A stretch of DNA of 64,000 nucleotides from Neoroseomonas alkaliterrae (GCF_014199195.1 NZ_JACIJE010000006.1:124001-188000); one strand, 5' to 3'. Numbered from the stretch's first letter, positions 46,387-55,322 are shown. Numbers and translations are program-made. Notes: a model not told the origin generated them from the letters alone.

Positions 46387-46470
46387 TCCAGGCTTCCTGA
46401 TCCCCGCCCGGGCGCCCGGCCGCAGTGCGCAAGCCTGACCGGCCGGACGTCCGGAGTGGGGCGGGGAGGT

Positions 46471-46490
46471 CCCCTCAGGGGTGTGAGGGG
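46471..46490. terminator. Hairpin between the two pilin genes
   Basis: CCCCTCA (46471-46477) and TGAGGGG (46484-46490) pair perfectly around a GGGGTG loop, 85 bases after the flp1 stop. No T-run follows. It is placed to protect a short flp1 mRNA from 3' decay, or to end some transcripts so that flp1 is made in excess over downstream genes. Confidence 0.5.
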
Positions 46491-46574
46491 AAACACTGGA
46501 CGGCGCCGCGGGCCGGCGCCAGCCTTCCGGAGCCAGGATCGGCGAGCTGGGGCTGGCCTTAGGGGGTGAAGGCA

Positions 46575-46784
46575 ATGAGAGCGGTCCAGAAAATCTGGCA
46601 TGTTCTCCGCCGAGGCTGGGACGACCGGAAGGGCGTCACGTCGGCGGAATACGCCATTCTGGCGGTCGGTGTGGTGATCGTGGTCGGCGGGGCGATCCTC
46701 GCCTTCGACATCAACAACCCGATGAACTACGCGGGGCAACAGATCGTCGCCGGCCAGAGTTCGCTCGCCGCGACGGCACGCTGA
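46575..46784 (+). CDS. flp2: Flp-family type IVb pilin, copy 2
   Basis: This 69-residue prepilin shares the core VTSAEYAILAVGVVIVVGGAI with copy 1, cut after Gly20 (RKG). It differs in having a longer leader with two Trp and an unlike tail (FDINNPMNYAGQQIVAGQSS). An AGGGGGTGAAGG ribosome binding site supports the ATG at 46575; a GTG at 46566 is in frame. It may be a minor or alternative pilin. cpaA follows 44 bases downstream. Confidence 0.9.
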   Translation: MRAVQKIWHVLRRGWDDRKGVTSAEYAILAVGVVIVVGGAILAFDINNPMNYAGQQIVAGQSSLAATAR

Positions 46785-46828
46785 AGTCACCGGAACGGAG
46801 TCAACTCCAGGCGGAGCGGGTGCGCGAC

Positions 46829-47341
46829 ATGACTGGCTTCCTGTTGTTCCAGGTCGTCGCGATCCCTCTGCTCATCTTCGCCGCGGCGCGCGATATCGCC
46901 ACACGGTTGATTCCGGATGAGGTTTCCATCGCGATCGCAGTGGCCGGCCTGATCGGCCGCGTGATGACGGCCGGCTGGGCCGATGCCGGCCTGTCGCTCC
47001 TCATCGGCGTCGCGCTCTTCCTTCTTCTCCTGCCTCTTGCCGCGCGCGGCCTGCTCGGCGGCGGGGATGTCAAGGTCATGAGCGCCATGGCGGTCGGCCT
47101 GGCGCCGCATGAGACCTGGCTTTTCATCGTCGCGACCGTCTTCGCGGGCGGGCTGCTCGGGGTGGCCTACATCCTGGGCCGGCATGTGGTGCCGCAGCCG
47201 CGGCTCGCCGGCCAGGCCTCGCTGCTCCGCCGCGTCCTGGTCGTCGAGGCATGGCGCGTTCGGCGCCGTGGCCCGCTTCCCTATGCCGTCGCCATCGCGG
47301 TGGGCGGCATCCTTGTCCTGACCCTTCTGCCGAGGGCGTAA
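46829..47341 (+). CDS. cpaA: Prepilin peptidase CpaA/TadV
   Basis: This protein of about 170 residues is a membrane aspartic peptidase predicted to process Flp prepilins and TadE-type pseudopilins. The two catalytic aspartate contexts are visible: ARDIATRLIPDEV near residue 20 and LGGGDVKVMSAMAVGLAP near residue 75. Four or so hydrophobic segments span the length. The ATG at 46829 has GGCGGAG at a good distance; a GTG at 46820 is the alternative. Confidence 0.9.
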   Translation: MTGFLLFQVVAIPLLIFAAARDIATRLIPDEVSIAIAVAGLIGRVMTAGWADAGLSLLIGVALFLLLLPLAARGLLGGGDVKVMSAMAVGLAPHETWLFIVATVFAGGLLGVAYILGRHVVPQPRLAGQASLLRRVLVVEAWRVRRRGPLPYAVAIAVGGILVLTLLPRA

Positions 47342-47346
47342 ACACC

Positions 47347-48219
47347 ATGTTCCTCCGCATCCTTGTCATCTTCTCCCTGGTGTTGAGCGCCACCGGCCTC
47401 GGCATCCTGGCCATGCAGCTCATGCAGCCGCCGCAATACGTCCCGCAGGTGGCGCGCGTGGAGGCGCCGCCGGTCGTCGCGCCGGCCCCGCGCGTGCGGA
47501 TGCTGGTCGCGGCGCGGCCGCTGTCCATCGGCACCCTGCTGAAGGACGACGACCTGCGCGAGATGGAGGTCTCGGGCGACAGCGTCCCCGATGGCGCCTT
47601 CGTCGGCGGGCAGGAATCCCTGGCCGAGCTGCGCGGCGCGCTGCTGCGGCGCTTCGTGGACCCCAACACCCCGATCGTGCGCACCGACGTGCTGCGCCCG
47701 CGCGACCGCGGCTTCCTCGCCGCCGTGCTGCGCCCCGGCACCCGCGCCATCTCGATCGGCGTGGACGTGGTGACCGGCGCCTCGGGCCTGATCTGGCCGG
47801 GCGACGAGGTTGACCTGATCCTGACGCAGAACCTCAATACCGGGGACCAGGGACGCGAATCGCCTGGACGCCGTGTCGTTGGCGAGACCATTCTGTCCGC
47901 CGTTCGGGTTATCGCGGTGGACCAGCAGATCAGTCACAGCGGGTCGGATGCGACTGCCGGGCGTGTGGTTGCGCGCACGGTGACGCTTGAGGTTACCCCG
48001 GAGCAGGCTGAGCGTGTGGCTGTCGCCATGCAACTCGGCCGCATCTCCCTCGTGGTCCGCTCCATCGAGGGTGTGCCCGAGGCGACCGGGCCCCGTCCTT
48101 CCCTTGTGTTCGGTTCCGATGTCTCCTCTGCGCTGACCGGACCCCAGGCGCCGGCGCCCACCGCGCCCCGCATGCGGGTTATCCAGGGCGGTACGCAGCA
48201 AGAGGTGACGTTCCGATGA
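47347..48219 (+). CDS. cpaB: Flp pilus assembly protein CpaB/RcpC
   Basis: This 290-residue periplasmic protein is anchored by an N-terminal helix (ILVIFSLVLSATGLGILAM). It contains an SAF-like domain (RMLVAARPLSIGTLLKDDDLREME, in part) and an RcpC-type region with SIGVDVVTGASGLIWPGDEVDLI and ARTVTLEVTPEQAERVAVAMQLG. CpaB proteins assist secretin function in tad systems. The start lies five bases after the cpaA stop, and the stop overlaps the secretin start by four bases. Confidence 0.92.
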   Translation: MFLRILVIFSLVLSATGLGILAMQLMQPPQYVPQVARVEAPPVVAPAPRVRMLVAARPLSIGTLLKDDDLREMEVSGDSVPDGAFVGGQESLAELRGALLRRFVDPNTPIVRTDVLRPRDRGFLAAVLRPGTRAISIGVDVVTGASGLIWPGDEVDLILTQNLNTGDQGRESPGRRVVGETILSAVRVIAVDQQISHSGSDATAGRVVARTVTLEVTPEQAERVAVAMQLGRISLVVRSIEGVPEATGPRPSLVFGSDVSSALTGPQAPAPTAPRMRVIQGGTQQEVTFR

Positions 48220-50465
48220 AAGATGCGCGCTTGGCCGAGTTCCGCGCGGCCGCGGGGGAGTGGATGACCGGCGCGCGCCGCGCCGGTCGCCTGCCCCTGC
48301 TCGCCGCCACCGCGACCCTGCCGGTTCTGGTCCTGATGCCCGCCTCCTTCGCGGCGCAGGCGGCCGGAACCCAGGCGGTCGAGGCGGGACCGGCCGAGGC
48401 GCCCCGCGTGATCGGCGTCAGGACCGGCACGCATCCCGGCTATGGCCGGATCGTCTTCGACTGGCCGGCCCGCACCGAATACCAGGCGGTGCCGACCGAT
48501 GACGGCCTGCTTGTCCGCTTCGCCTCGCCCGGCCAGGCCCGCCTCGATGGCGTGGCGGTGCCGCGCAACGTGACGGAACTGGCCCAGGCGGAGGGCGGGG
48601 TGCGCATCGCGACCCGGCCCGGCGTGCGGTTCCGCCATTTCCATCACGGGCCGAAGCTCGTGATCGACATTCTCGACCCCTCGGCGCCTGCCGCCGCCGC
48701 CGCGCCCCCCGCCGCTTCCGTGGCGACGGCGCCCGAGCCCGCGCTGCCCAGCGCCGAGGCGGTGATCGCCGACCTCGCGCAGGCGATGCAGCGCCCCAAC
48801 CCCGCCGTCACCCCGCGGCCGGCCATCCTCGCGAGCGCCTCGCCTGCTACGGCGAGCCTGCCCGCCACCCCGATCGCGCCGGAGGCGCTCCCGCCGCAGG
48901 AACCCGCGGTGGTGCGCATGGCCCAGGCCCTGCCGCCCTCCGGTCCCCGCATGGGAACGCCGCTGACCGTGCCGGCGCAGACCCAGGGCTTCACGCTGCT
49001 GCCGCAGGCGCAGGCCCAGCAGGCCCAGGCCCAGATGCCGACGGTGCCGCAGATCCCCGGCATGCCGCAGGTCAGCGCGCCTCAGCCCGGCGCCACCCTG
49101 ACCCGGCCGATCGTGCTCGAGCAGGGCTCTGGCCGCCTCGTCGAACTGCCCGCCGCGGCGGTCACGGTGCTGGTGGCGGATCCGCGCATCGCCCGCGTGC
49201 AGCCGGCCTCGCCCACCAGCCTCTTCGTGATGGGCGTGAATGCCGGCCGCACCAACCTGATCGCGACGCGCGAGGACGGCTCGCTGGTCGCGGAGTTCGA
49301 CATCACGGTGCAGAGCAGCGCGGCGGGCGTGCCGCAGGCCGCGCCGGCCACCGCCGCCGCCATCGCCCCGGTCACCGCGGGCCAGGTGCAGAGCATGATC
49401 CGCCGCATGGTCCGCGGCGGGCAGAATGTGCGCGTGAGCATCGTCGGCCGCGGCGCGATCGGGCTGACCGGCATGGTGCCCACCGCCGCCGACGCCCAGC
49501 GCGCCGAGGCCATCGCCAAGGCGATGGGCGGCGAGGGGCGGGAGGTGATCAACAACCTCCAGCTCCTCTCGGGCATCCAGGTGAACCTGCGCGTGCGGGT
49601 GGCCGAGGTGTCGCGCGAGGTGACGCGCGATCTCGGCTTCAACTGGCGCGCCGCCTTCAGCGACGGGTCCTGGCAGCTCGGCCTGCGGACCGGCAGCGGG
49701 GTGGTCGGGACCATCATCGGCTCGCTGACCGGGGCCAGCGCGGGCACCGGTGGCCTGGTCGGCGCGGGCTACACCCGCGGCAACTGGGACGTGAACACCA
49801 TCATCGACGCGCTGGCGCAGGACCGGCTCGTGACCATCCTGGCCGAGCCGAACCTGACCGCGCAGTCGGGCGAGGTCGCCTCCTTCCTGGCCGGCGGCGA
49901 GTTCCCGGTGCCGGTGGCCGCGGCGGGCAACGCCAATGCGCTGACGGTGGAGTTCAAGCAGTTCGGCGTCAGCCTCTCCTTCGTCCCGACCGTGCTCTCG
50001 CCCGAGCGGCTGAACATGCGGGTGCGGCCCGAGGTCAGCGAACTCTCCGAGGCCAACTCGGTGATCTTCCCGGTGGCCGGCGGCACGGTGCGCATCCCGG
50101 GCCTGACGGTCCGGCGCGCCGAGACGACCATCGAGGTCGGCAGCGGGCAGAGCTTCGCCATCGCCGGCCTGCTCAGCCGCAACTCGGCCATCAACAACAG
50201 CGGCCTCGCGGGGCTGGGCGACATCCCGGTGCTCGGCGCGCTGTTCCGCTCCGATCGCTTCCGCCGCAACGAGACGGAGCTCGTGATCATCATCACGCCC
50301 TACCTCGTGCGGCCGGTCTCCGATCCCTCCGCGCTCGGCACGCCGCTCGACAGCTTCCGCCCGGCGACGGATCTCGAACGCATCCTGTTCCGGCGTCAGA
50401 CGGGATCGGGCGCGCCCTACCGGGAAATCCGGCCGCCCGCGGCCTCCGGCTTCATCGTGGAGTGA
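48216..50465 (+). CDS. cpaC: Tad secretin CpaC/RcpA with AMIN-like N-terminal region
   Basis: This 749-residue outer-membrane secretin has its hydrophobic signal segment at about 27-47, after an unusually long cytosolic-type start. Residues 63-150 (GYGRIVFDWPARTEYQAVP, LLVRFASPGQARL, GVRFRHFHHGPKLVIDILDP) resemble an AMIN-type beta domain. A Pro/Ala/Gln-rich linker runs to about 290. The CpaC N-domain (LVELPAAAVTVLVADPRIAR) and a BON-like stretch follow. The secretin domain includes LTAQSGEVASFLAGGEFPVP, GSGQSFAIAGLLSRN and ELVIIITPYLVRPV. The length is well above typical CpaC because of the AMIN-like part and linker. Confidence 0.92.
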   Translation: MKDARLAEFRAAAGEWMTGARRAGRLPLLAATATLPVLVLMPASFAAQAAGTQAVEAGPAEAPRVIGVRTGTHPGYGRIVFDWPARTEYQAVPTDDGLLVRFASPGQARLDGVAVPRNVTELAQAEGGVRIATRPGVRFRHFHHGPKLVIDILDPSAPAAAAAPPAASVATAPEPALPSAEAVIADLAQAMQRPNPAVTPRPAILASASPATASLPATPIAPEALPPQEPAVVRMAQALPPSGPRMGTPLTVPAQTQGFTLLPQAQAQQAQAQMPTVPQIPGMPQVSAPQPGATLTRPIVLEQGSGRLVELPAAAVTVLVADPRIARVQPASPTSLFVMGVNAGRTNLIATREDGSLVAEFDITVQSSAAGVPQAAPATAAAIAPVTAGQVQSMIRRMVRGGQNVRVSIVGRGAIGLTGMVPTAADAQRAEAIAKAMGGEGREVINNLQLLSGIQVNLRVRVAEVSREVTRDLGFNWRAAFSDGSWQLGLRTGSGVVGTIIGSLTGASAGTGGLVGAGYTRGNWDVNTIIDALAQDRLVTILAEPNLTAQSGEVASFLAGGEFPVPVAAAGNANALTVEFKQFGVSLSFVPTVLSPERLNMRVRPEVSELSEANSVIFPVAGGTVRIPGLTVRRAETTIEVGSGQSFAIAGLLSRNSAINNSGLAGLGDIPVLGALFRSDRFRRNETELVIIITPYLVRPVSDPSALGTPLDSFRPATDLERILFRRQTGSGAPYREIRPPAASGFIVE

Positions 50466-50470
50466 GCGAC

Positions 50471-50800
50471 ATGGCCCGGAACCCGGCTCCCATCCTCGCC
50501 ATCGCCCTGGCGCTTGGCGCCTGCGCCGACAGCTACATCGCGCCGACCGACTTCGAGCGGCGGGGCACCTGGCAGGCCGACGGCGTCAACGACCGCAACC
50601 TGCGCGCCATGGTCGCCGATCCGTCGCACCTGACGCGCGGCGTCGGCGCGGCGACCGAGCGCGGCGATGCCGGCTCGGCGGCGGTGACGGCCATGCAGCA
50701 GGGGCGGCGCCCGCCGCTGCCCGAGGGCATCACCGACATCGGCCGGCAGGGCGCAACCCCGGCCGGCGTCACCTCGGGCGGAGGCGGCGGTGCGCGCTGA
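50471..50800 (+). CDS. Short CpaD-like pilus lipoprotein
   Basis: This 109-residue lipoprotein starts MARNPAPILAIALALGACAD, with lipobox LGAC. The segment NDRNLRAMVADPSHLTRGVG resembles the C-terminal NLAAMVANPADL motif of CpaD proteins, and its position between cpaC and cpaE is where cpaD usually lies. It lacks the long N-terminal domain of ordinary CpaD, so it is either a reduced CpaD or a different lipoprotein. GGAG eight bases upstream supports the ATG at 50471 over a GTG at 50462. A Gly-rich tail overlaps the next start. Confidence 0.68.
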   Translation: MARNPAPILAIALALGACADSYIAPTDFERRGTWQADGVNDRNLRAMVADPSHLTRGVGAATERGDAGSAAVTAMQQGRRPPLPEGITDIGRQGATPAGVTSGGGGGAR

Positions 50801-52022
50801 GCGCCTTCCCGCACGGGAAGTCCCCGATGCGCAGCGCGGCGGCGCGGTCATGTCGGCCGACCGCCCCTCGCTCATGGTCTTCGTCGCCGACGAGGCGAGC
50901 GAGGCGGCCATCCGCGGCGGCATCGGCGACGTTCTGGGGGCGCAGGTGCGCCGCGGCACCGTGCGCACGGCGGTCAAGGCTCTCGAGAAGGAAACCACGC
51001 CGCGCGTGCTGATCGTGGACATCAGCGGCATCGAGGATCCCTTCGGGGCGCTCGACGACCTCGCCTCGGTCTGCACGCCGGATGTGCGCGTGCTGGTCGT
51101 GGGCGAGCGCACCGAGATCGCCTTCTACCGCGACATCACCCGCAATGTCGGCGTGCACGAATACCTGCACAAGCCGCTGACGCGCGACAACGTGGCGCGC
51201 CTCTTCGCCCCGCACATCCAGGGCGGGGCGGAGGGCAGCCAGGATCGCGGCGGGCAGGTGACGGCCGTGTGCGGCGTGCATGGCGGCGTCGGCGCGACTA
51301 CGCTCGCCGTCAACCTCGCGCTGCAGCTCGAGGCCGCGACGCACAGCCATGTCGCGATCCTCGACCTGCATCTGCGCGGCGGCGCTGCTGCCATGATGCT
51401 CGGCGCGCGCGTCACCTCCGGCCTGCGCATCGCCCTCGAGGAGCCGGAGCGCGTGGATGCGCTGTTCCTCGACCGCGTGGGCGTGCCGATCAACGACCGC
51501 ATCCGCCTGATCGCGGCCGAGGAGCCGATGGAGGCGGACGTCAAGCCGACCGAGGAAGGCGTGCGCCGCGTCCTCGAGATGCTGCGCCAGCGCTTCAACC
51601 ATGTGGTCGTGGACCTGCCGATGCCGCCCGGCCCAGTGGAGCGGCTGGTGCTGCAGCGCGCGCGGCATGTCGTGCTCGTGCTCGCGCCCGACGTCGCGAG
51701 CATCCGCGACACCGTCTCGTTTCGCAAGCTCGTGACCATGACCGGCTCGGCCGGGCGCGTCATCACCGTGCTGAACGGTGCGGGCCGCCGCGGCTTCCTG
51801 CCGACCAAGCTGATCACCGAGGGGATCGGCGCGCCGCCCGAGGTCGAGATCCCCGACCTCGCGAAGCAGCTGCCCCGTGCGGCCAATCTCGGCCGCCCGG
51901 CGGTGAACGACTGCCCGCAGCTCCGGCGCGCCCTCGGCTACCTCACCCAGGAGATCGCCGCCGTGCGCTCGAACGAACGGCCGCGCTCCCTGTTCGCCAG
52001 GCTGTTTGGACGCGGAGGCTGA
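50790..52022 (+). CDS. cpaE: Tad assembly ATPase-like protein CpaE/TadZ
   Basis: This protein of about 410 residues is predicted to localise the pilus machine. A receiver-like domain occupies residues 28-140, with Asp77 in VLIVDISG and Lys128 in YLHKPL at the positions of conserved receiver residues. A ParA/MinD-type domain follows, with GVHGGVGATTLAVNLAL at about 162-178, in which both lysines of the deviant Walker A are absent, and VVVDLPMPPGP. The GTG at 50790 has GGAGG upstream but overlaps the lipoprotein gene by 11 bases. The ATG at 50850 is an alternative. Confidence 0.88.
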   Translation: MRAERLPAREVPDAQRGGAVMSADRPSLMVFVADEASEAAIRGGIGDVLGAQVRRGTVRTAVKALEKETTPRVLIVDISGIEDPFGALDDLASVCTPDVRVLVVGERTEIAFYRDITRNVGVHEYLHKPLTRDNVARLFAPHIQGGAEGSQDRGGQVTAVCGVHGGVGATTLAVNLALQLEAATHSHVAILDLHLRGGAAAMMLGARVTSGLRIALEEPERVDALFLDRVGVPINDRIRLIAAEEPMEADVKPTEEGVRRVLEMLRQRFNHVVVDLPMPPGPVERLVLQRARHVVLVLAPDVASIRDTVSFRKLVTMTGSAGRVITVLNGAGRRGFLPTKLITEGIGAPPEVEIPDLAKQLPRAANLGRPAVNDCPQLRRALGYLTQEIAAVRSNERPRSLFARLFGRGG

Positions 52023-52024
52023 CC

Positions 52025-53392
52025 ATGCGACCCTTCGGACGCCGGAGCGAAGGCGCGAACCAGCTCCCCATCCCGATCTCCGCCGAACCCGAGACGCGCT
52101 CGCTGAACGTCTCGGCCGCCGACATGGCGCTGTCGGAGAGCGCGGAGCTCGCGCGCCTGCGCACCCTCGTCCTGGAGCGCATCGACCCGGTCGTCGCCGG
52201 CGAGCTGCCCGCCGCCGCGCTGCGCCAGCAGCTCGACGCGCTGGTGCACGAGCTCGCCAGCCGCGAGCGCATGGAGATCTCGGCGCGCGAGCAGTCGCGC
52301 ATCGCCGAGGAGATCGCGCGCGACATGGTGGGCTACGGCCCGCTCGAGCCGCTGCTGCAGGACGACAGCATCAACGACATCATGGTCAACGGCCCCGACA
52401 ATGTCTTCGTCGAGGTCAAGGGCAAGCTCATCAAGACGAATGTGCGCTTCCGCTCCTCCTCCCAGGTGGCGGCCATCGCGCAGAAGATCGCCGCCACCGT
52501 CGGCCGTCGCGTGGACGAATCGAGCCCGCTCTGCGACGCGCGCCTGCTCGACGGCTCGCGCGTGAACATCGTCTTCCCGCCGCTCGCCCTCGACGGCCCC
52601 TGCATCTCCATTCGTAAGTTCGCCAAGAAGCGCTTCGACCTGCCGTCGCTCACGCAGGTCGGCGCGATGTCGCCCGCGGTGCAGCGCATCCTCGAGATCG
52701 CGGCGCGCTGCCGGCTCAATGTCATCATCTCGGGCGGCACGGGCTCGGGCAAGACGACGATGCTCAATGCCATGTCGCGGCTGATCGACCATGGCGAGCG
52801 CATCGTGACCATCGAGGACGCGGCCGAGCTGCAGCTCCAGCAGCCGCATGTCGTGCGGCTCGAGACGCGGCACGCCAACCTCGAGGGCCGCGGCGAGGTG
52901 ACCGCCCGCGACCTCGTGCGCAACGCGCTGCGCATGCGCCCCGACCGCATCATCGTCGGCGAGGTGCGCGGCGCCGAGGCCTTCGACATGCTGCAGGCCA
53001 TGAACACGGGCCACGACGGTTCCTTCTGCACCGTGCACGCCAACACCGCGCGCGACGCCCTGACGCGCGTCGAGAACATGGTGATGATGGCGCAGTCCAC
53101 CCTGCCCTCGCGCGCCATCCGCACGCAGATCGCCGCGGCGGTGGACCTGATCGTCCAGGTCGAGCGCATGCGCGACGGCGGCCGCCGCGTCGCCCAGGTC
53201 TCGGAGATCTGCGGCCTGGAAGGCGACGTCATCACGATGAACGACATCTTCACCTTCCAGTACGAAGGCGAGACCGCCGAGGGCCGCCTGCGCGGCACCT
53301 GGGTCACGCCCGGCATGCGGCCGGCCTTCGTGGAGCGCCTCAGCTACTTCGGCATGCTCGATTCCTGGATGCGGGCGCTGCAGGAAGCCTGA
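52025..53392 (+). CDS. cpaF: Tad secretion ATPase CpaF/TadA
   Basis: This 455-residue hexameric motor ATPase powers pilus assembly. The N-terminal region includes EEIARDMVGYGPLEPLLQD and SINDIMVNGPDNVFVEVKGK. The Walker A is ISGGTGSGKTTMLNAMS near residue 237, followed by the Asp box VTIEDAAELQLQQPHVVRLE, Walker B-type DRIIVGEVRGAEAFDMLQAMNTGHDG (in parts) and the His box CTVHANTARDAL. The ATG at 52025 follows the cpaE stop by two bases. All catalytic motifs are intact. Confidence 0.96.
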   Translation: MRPFGRRSEGANQLPIPISAEPETRSLNVSAADMALSESAELARLRTLVLERIDPVVAGELPAAALRQQLDALVHELASRERMEISAREQSRIAEEIARDMVGYGPLEPLLQDDSINDIMVNGPDNVFVEVKGKLIKTNVRFRSSSQVAAIAQKIAATVGRRVDESSPLCDARLLDGSRVNIVFPPLALDGPCISIRKFAKKRFDLPSLTQVGAMSPAVQRILEIAARCRLNVIISGGTGSGKTTMLNAMSRLIDHGERIVTIEDAAELQLQQPHVVRLETRHANLEGRGEVTARDLVRNALRMRPDRIIVGEVRGAEAFDMLQAMNTGHDGSFCTVHANTARDALTRVENMVMMAQSTLPSRAIRTQIAAAVDLIVQVERMRDGGRRVAQVSEICGLEGDVITMNDIFTFQYEGETAEGRLRGTWVTPGMRPAFVERLSYFGMLDSWMRALQEA

Positions 53393-53395
53393 TCC

Positions 53396-54355
53396 ATGGA
53401 CCGGACCATCCTGCTCGGGATCGGCGCGCTCCTCACGATCACGCTGGTCACGGGGCTTGTCGCGCTCTCGAAGTCGGGCCAGGCCCGGCGCCTGCGCGAA
53501 CGCGTCGTGACGGCCGGAACACCCGACGTCCGCGCGGTCCCGACCACCGGCCTGCCGAGCATCCGGCTGCAGACCAACGAGTCGCGCCCGCTGCTCGAAC
53601 GCATCCTCCGCTTCCTGCGCTTCAACCCCGATACGCCGCAGGAGCAGCTCATCCCGTGGTGGGCGACGCTGCTCATCGGCGCCTTCGCCGGGCTGATCGT
53701 CGGCTATTACCTCGGCTTCCTGGTCGGCCGGCCGCTCGGCGCGGGGGCTGGCGTGGCGATCGGCATCTTCGTGGTGCGCGGCCTCTTCTCCTGGCAGCAC
53801 AACCGCTACGTGATGGCGATCTTCCAGCAGATCCCGGACGCCATCGGCCTGATGGTCCGCGCCATCCGCGCCGGCCTGCCGATCGGCGAGGCGATGCGCT
53901 CGGTCGCGGCCGAGACGTCCAATCCGCTGCGCGACGAGTTCGCCCGCATGCTCGGCGATGTCGCGATCGGCCGGCCGGTGGACCAGGCGCTGATGCGCCT
54001 CTACAAGCGGACCGAGCTGCCCGAGTTCTCCTTCCTCGCCGTCACCCTCGGCCTGCAGACGCAGACCGGCGGCAACCTCGCCGAGACGCTCGAGAACCTT
54101 GCCGACATCGTGCGCAAGCGCGTCGCGCTGGCCAAGCGCGCCAAGGCGCTCGCGGCGGAGGCGCGCATGCAGGCGGGCATCCTGATGGTGCTGCCCTACA
54201 TCGCCGCGCTCGCCATGTCGCAGATCCAGCCCTTCTACATCGACAACTTCTTCCGCAACCCGACCGGCCAGAAGCTGGCGCTGATCGGGCTCGGCTTCTC
54301 GGTCTTCGGGTATCTGGTCATCCGCTGGATGATCAAGCGCGCGGGCTCGGACTGA
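53396..54355 (+). CDS. tadB: Type II secretion F-family protein TadB
   Basis: This 319-residue inner-membrane platform protein has an N-terminal TM helix (ILLGIGALLTITLVTGLVAL), a pair of helices around residues 92-130, and the T2SSF domain with IPDAIGLMVRAIRAGLPIGEAM near residue 145 and FLAVTLGLQTQTGGNLAETLENLADIVRKR (in parts) near residue 215. A C-terminal TM pair follows. It is expected to pair with TadC and CpaF. It starts three bases after cpaF. Confidence 0.93.
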   Translation: MDRTILLGIGALLTITLVTGLVALSKSGQARRLRERVVTAGTPDVRAVPTTGLPSIRLQTNESRPLLERILRFLRFNPDTPQEQLIPWWATLLIGAFAGLIVGYYLGFLVGRPLGAGAGVAIGIFVVRGLFSWQHNRYVMAIFQQIPDAIGLMVRAIRAGLPIGEAMRSVAAETSNPLRDEFARMLGDVAIGRPVDQALMRLYKRTELPEFSFLAVTLGLQTQTGGNLAETLENLADIVRKRVALAKRAKALAAEARMQAGILMVLPYIAALAMSQIQPFYIDNFFRNPTGQKLALIGLGFSVFGYLVIRWMIKRAGSD

Positions 54356-54359
54356 GGCG

Positions 54360-55322
54360 ATGCTCGACCTTCTCCTCCAGGGCGGCATCGCCCCGATCCT
54401 CGCCGTCATCGGCGCGGTGCTGCTCGCGGTCTCGGCCGCCGTCATCCTCGCCCGCGGCGCCGAGGACAAGGATCTCGAGAGCCGGGTGCAGTCCGTGCTG
54501 CGCCCGGTCGGCGCGGGGCCGCAGGCGATCTCCGGCGCCACCATCCGCGCCGCCGCGCCCTTCCGCAAGCTCGGCGAGGCGCTGCGCAACACCACCCTCG
54601 TCTCGGACCGCGACGTCGAGGATTTCCAGATGGCGATCGCCGCCGCCGGGCTGAACCCGCGCGCGGCGGTCCCGACCTTCATCGGCGTCAAGGCGGTGCT
54701 GATGGTGGCGCTGCCGCTCTTCGCCCTGATCTACGCACAGGCGAGCGGCTACGACATGCCGCGCACGGCGGTCGTCGTCTTCGGCGGCATCCTGCTCGGC
54801 ATCTTCGGCCCGAACTTCTTCCTCAACTATCTCAAGCGCAAGCACGAGGAGAAGCTGCGCAAGGGCCTGCCCGACGCGCTCGACCTGCTCGTCGTCTGCG
54901 CCGAGGCGGGGCTCGGCATCGAGACCGCGCTCGACCGCGTGGCGCGCGAGATGGAGAACAGCAACCGCCCGCTCGCCATCTCCTTCCTGGTGCTGGTGCA
55001 GGAGCTGCGCATGCTGCCCGACCGGCGACAGGCGCTGGAGCGCTTCGCCGAGCGGACCAATTTCGAGGGCTTCAAGCGACTCGGCGGCACCCTGTCCCAG
55101 ACGCTGAAATACGGCACGCCGCTGGCCCAGGCGCTGCGCGTGCTGGCGGCCGAGATGCGCCAGGACCGCATGCTGCGAATCGAGGAGAAGGCGATCCGAC
55201 TGCCCGCCCTCCTGGTTATCCCCCTGATTCTTTTCATCATGCCCGCCGTGTTCATTGCCCTGGTCGGCCCGTCCGTGCTGGAACTGGGCAAGGGCCTCTT
55301 CTCCGGGATGAACGCGCCATGA
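54360..55322 (+). CDS. tadC: Type II secretion F-family protein TadC
   Basis: This 320-residue inner-membrane protein is paralogous in fold to TadB. It has N-terminal hydrophobic helices (ILAVIGAVLLAVSAAVILA), a central T2SSF domain with LPDALDLLVVCAEAGLGIETALDRVA and FKRLGGTLSQTLKYGTPLAQALRVLAAEMR (in parts), and C-terminal helices (LLVIPLILFIMPAVFIALVG). It forms the TadBC platform. The stop overlaps the tadD start by four bases. Confidence 0.93.
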   Translation: MLDLLLQGGIAPILAVIGAVLLAVSAAVILARGAEDKDLESRVQSVLRPVGAGPQAISGATIRAAAPFRKLGEALRNTTLVSDRDVEDFQMAIAAAGLNPRAAVPTFIGVKAVLMVALPLFALIYAQASGYDMPRTAVVVFGGILLGIFGPNFFLNYLKRKHEEKLRKGLPDALDLLVVCAEAGLGIETALDRVAREMENSNRPLAISFLVLVQELRMLPDRRQALERFAERTNFEGFKRLGGTLSQTLKYGTPLAQALRVLAAEMRQDRMLRIEEKAIRLPALLVIPLILFIMPAVFIALVGPSVLELGKGLFSGMNAP

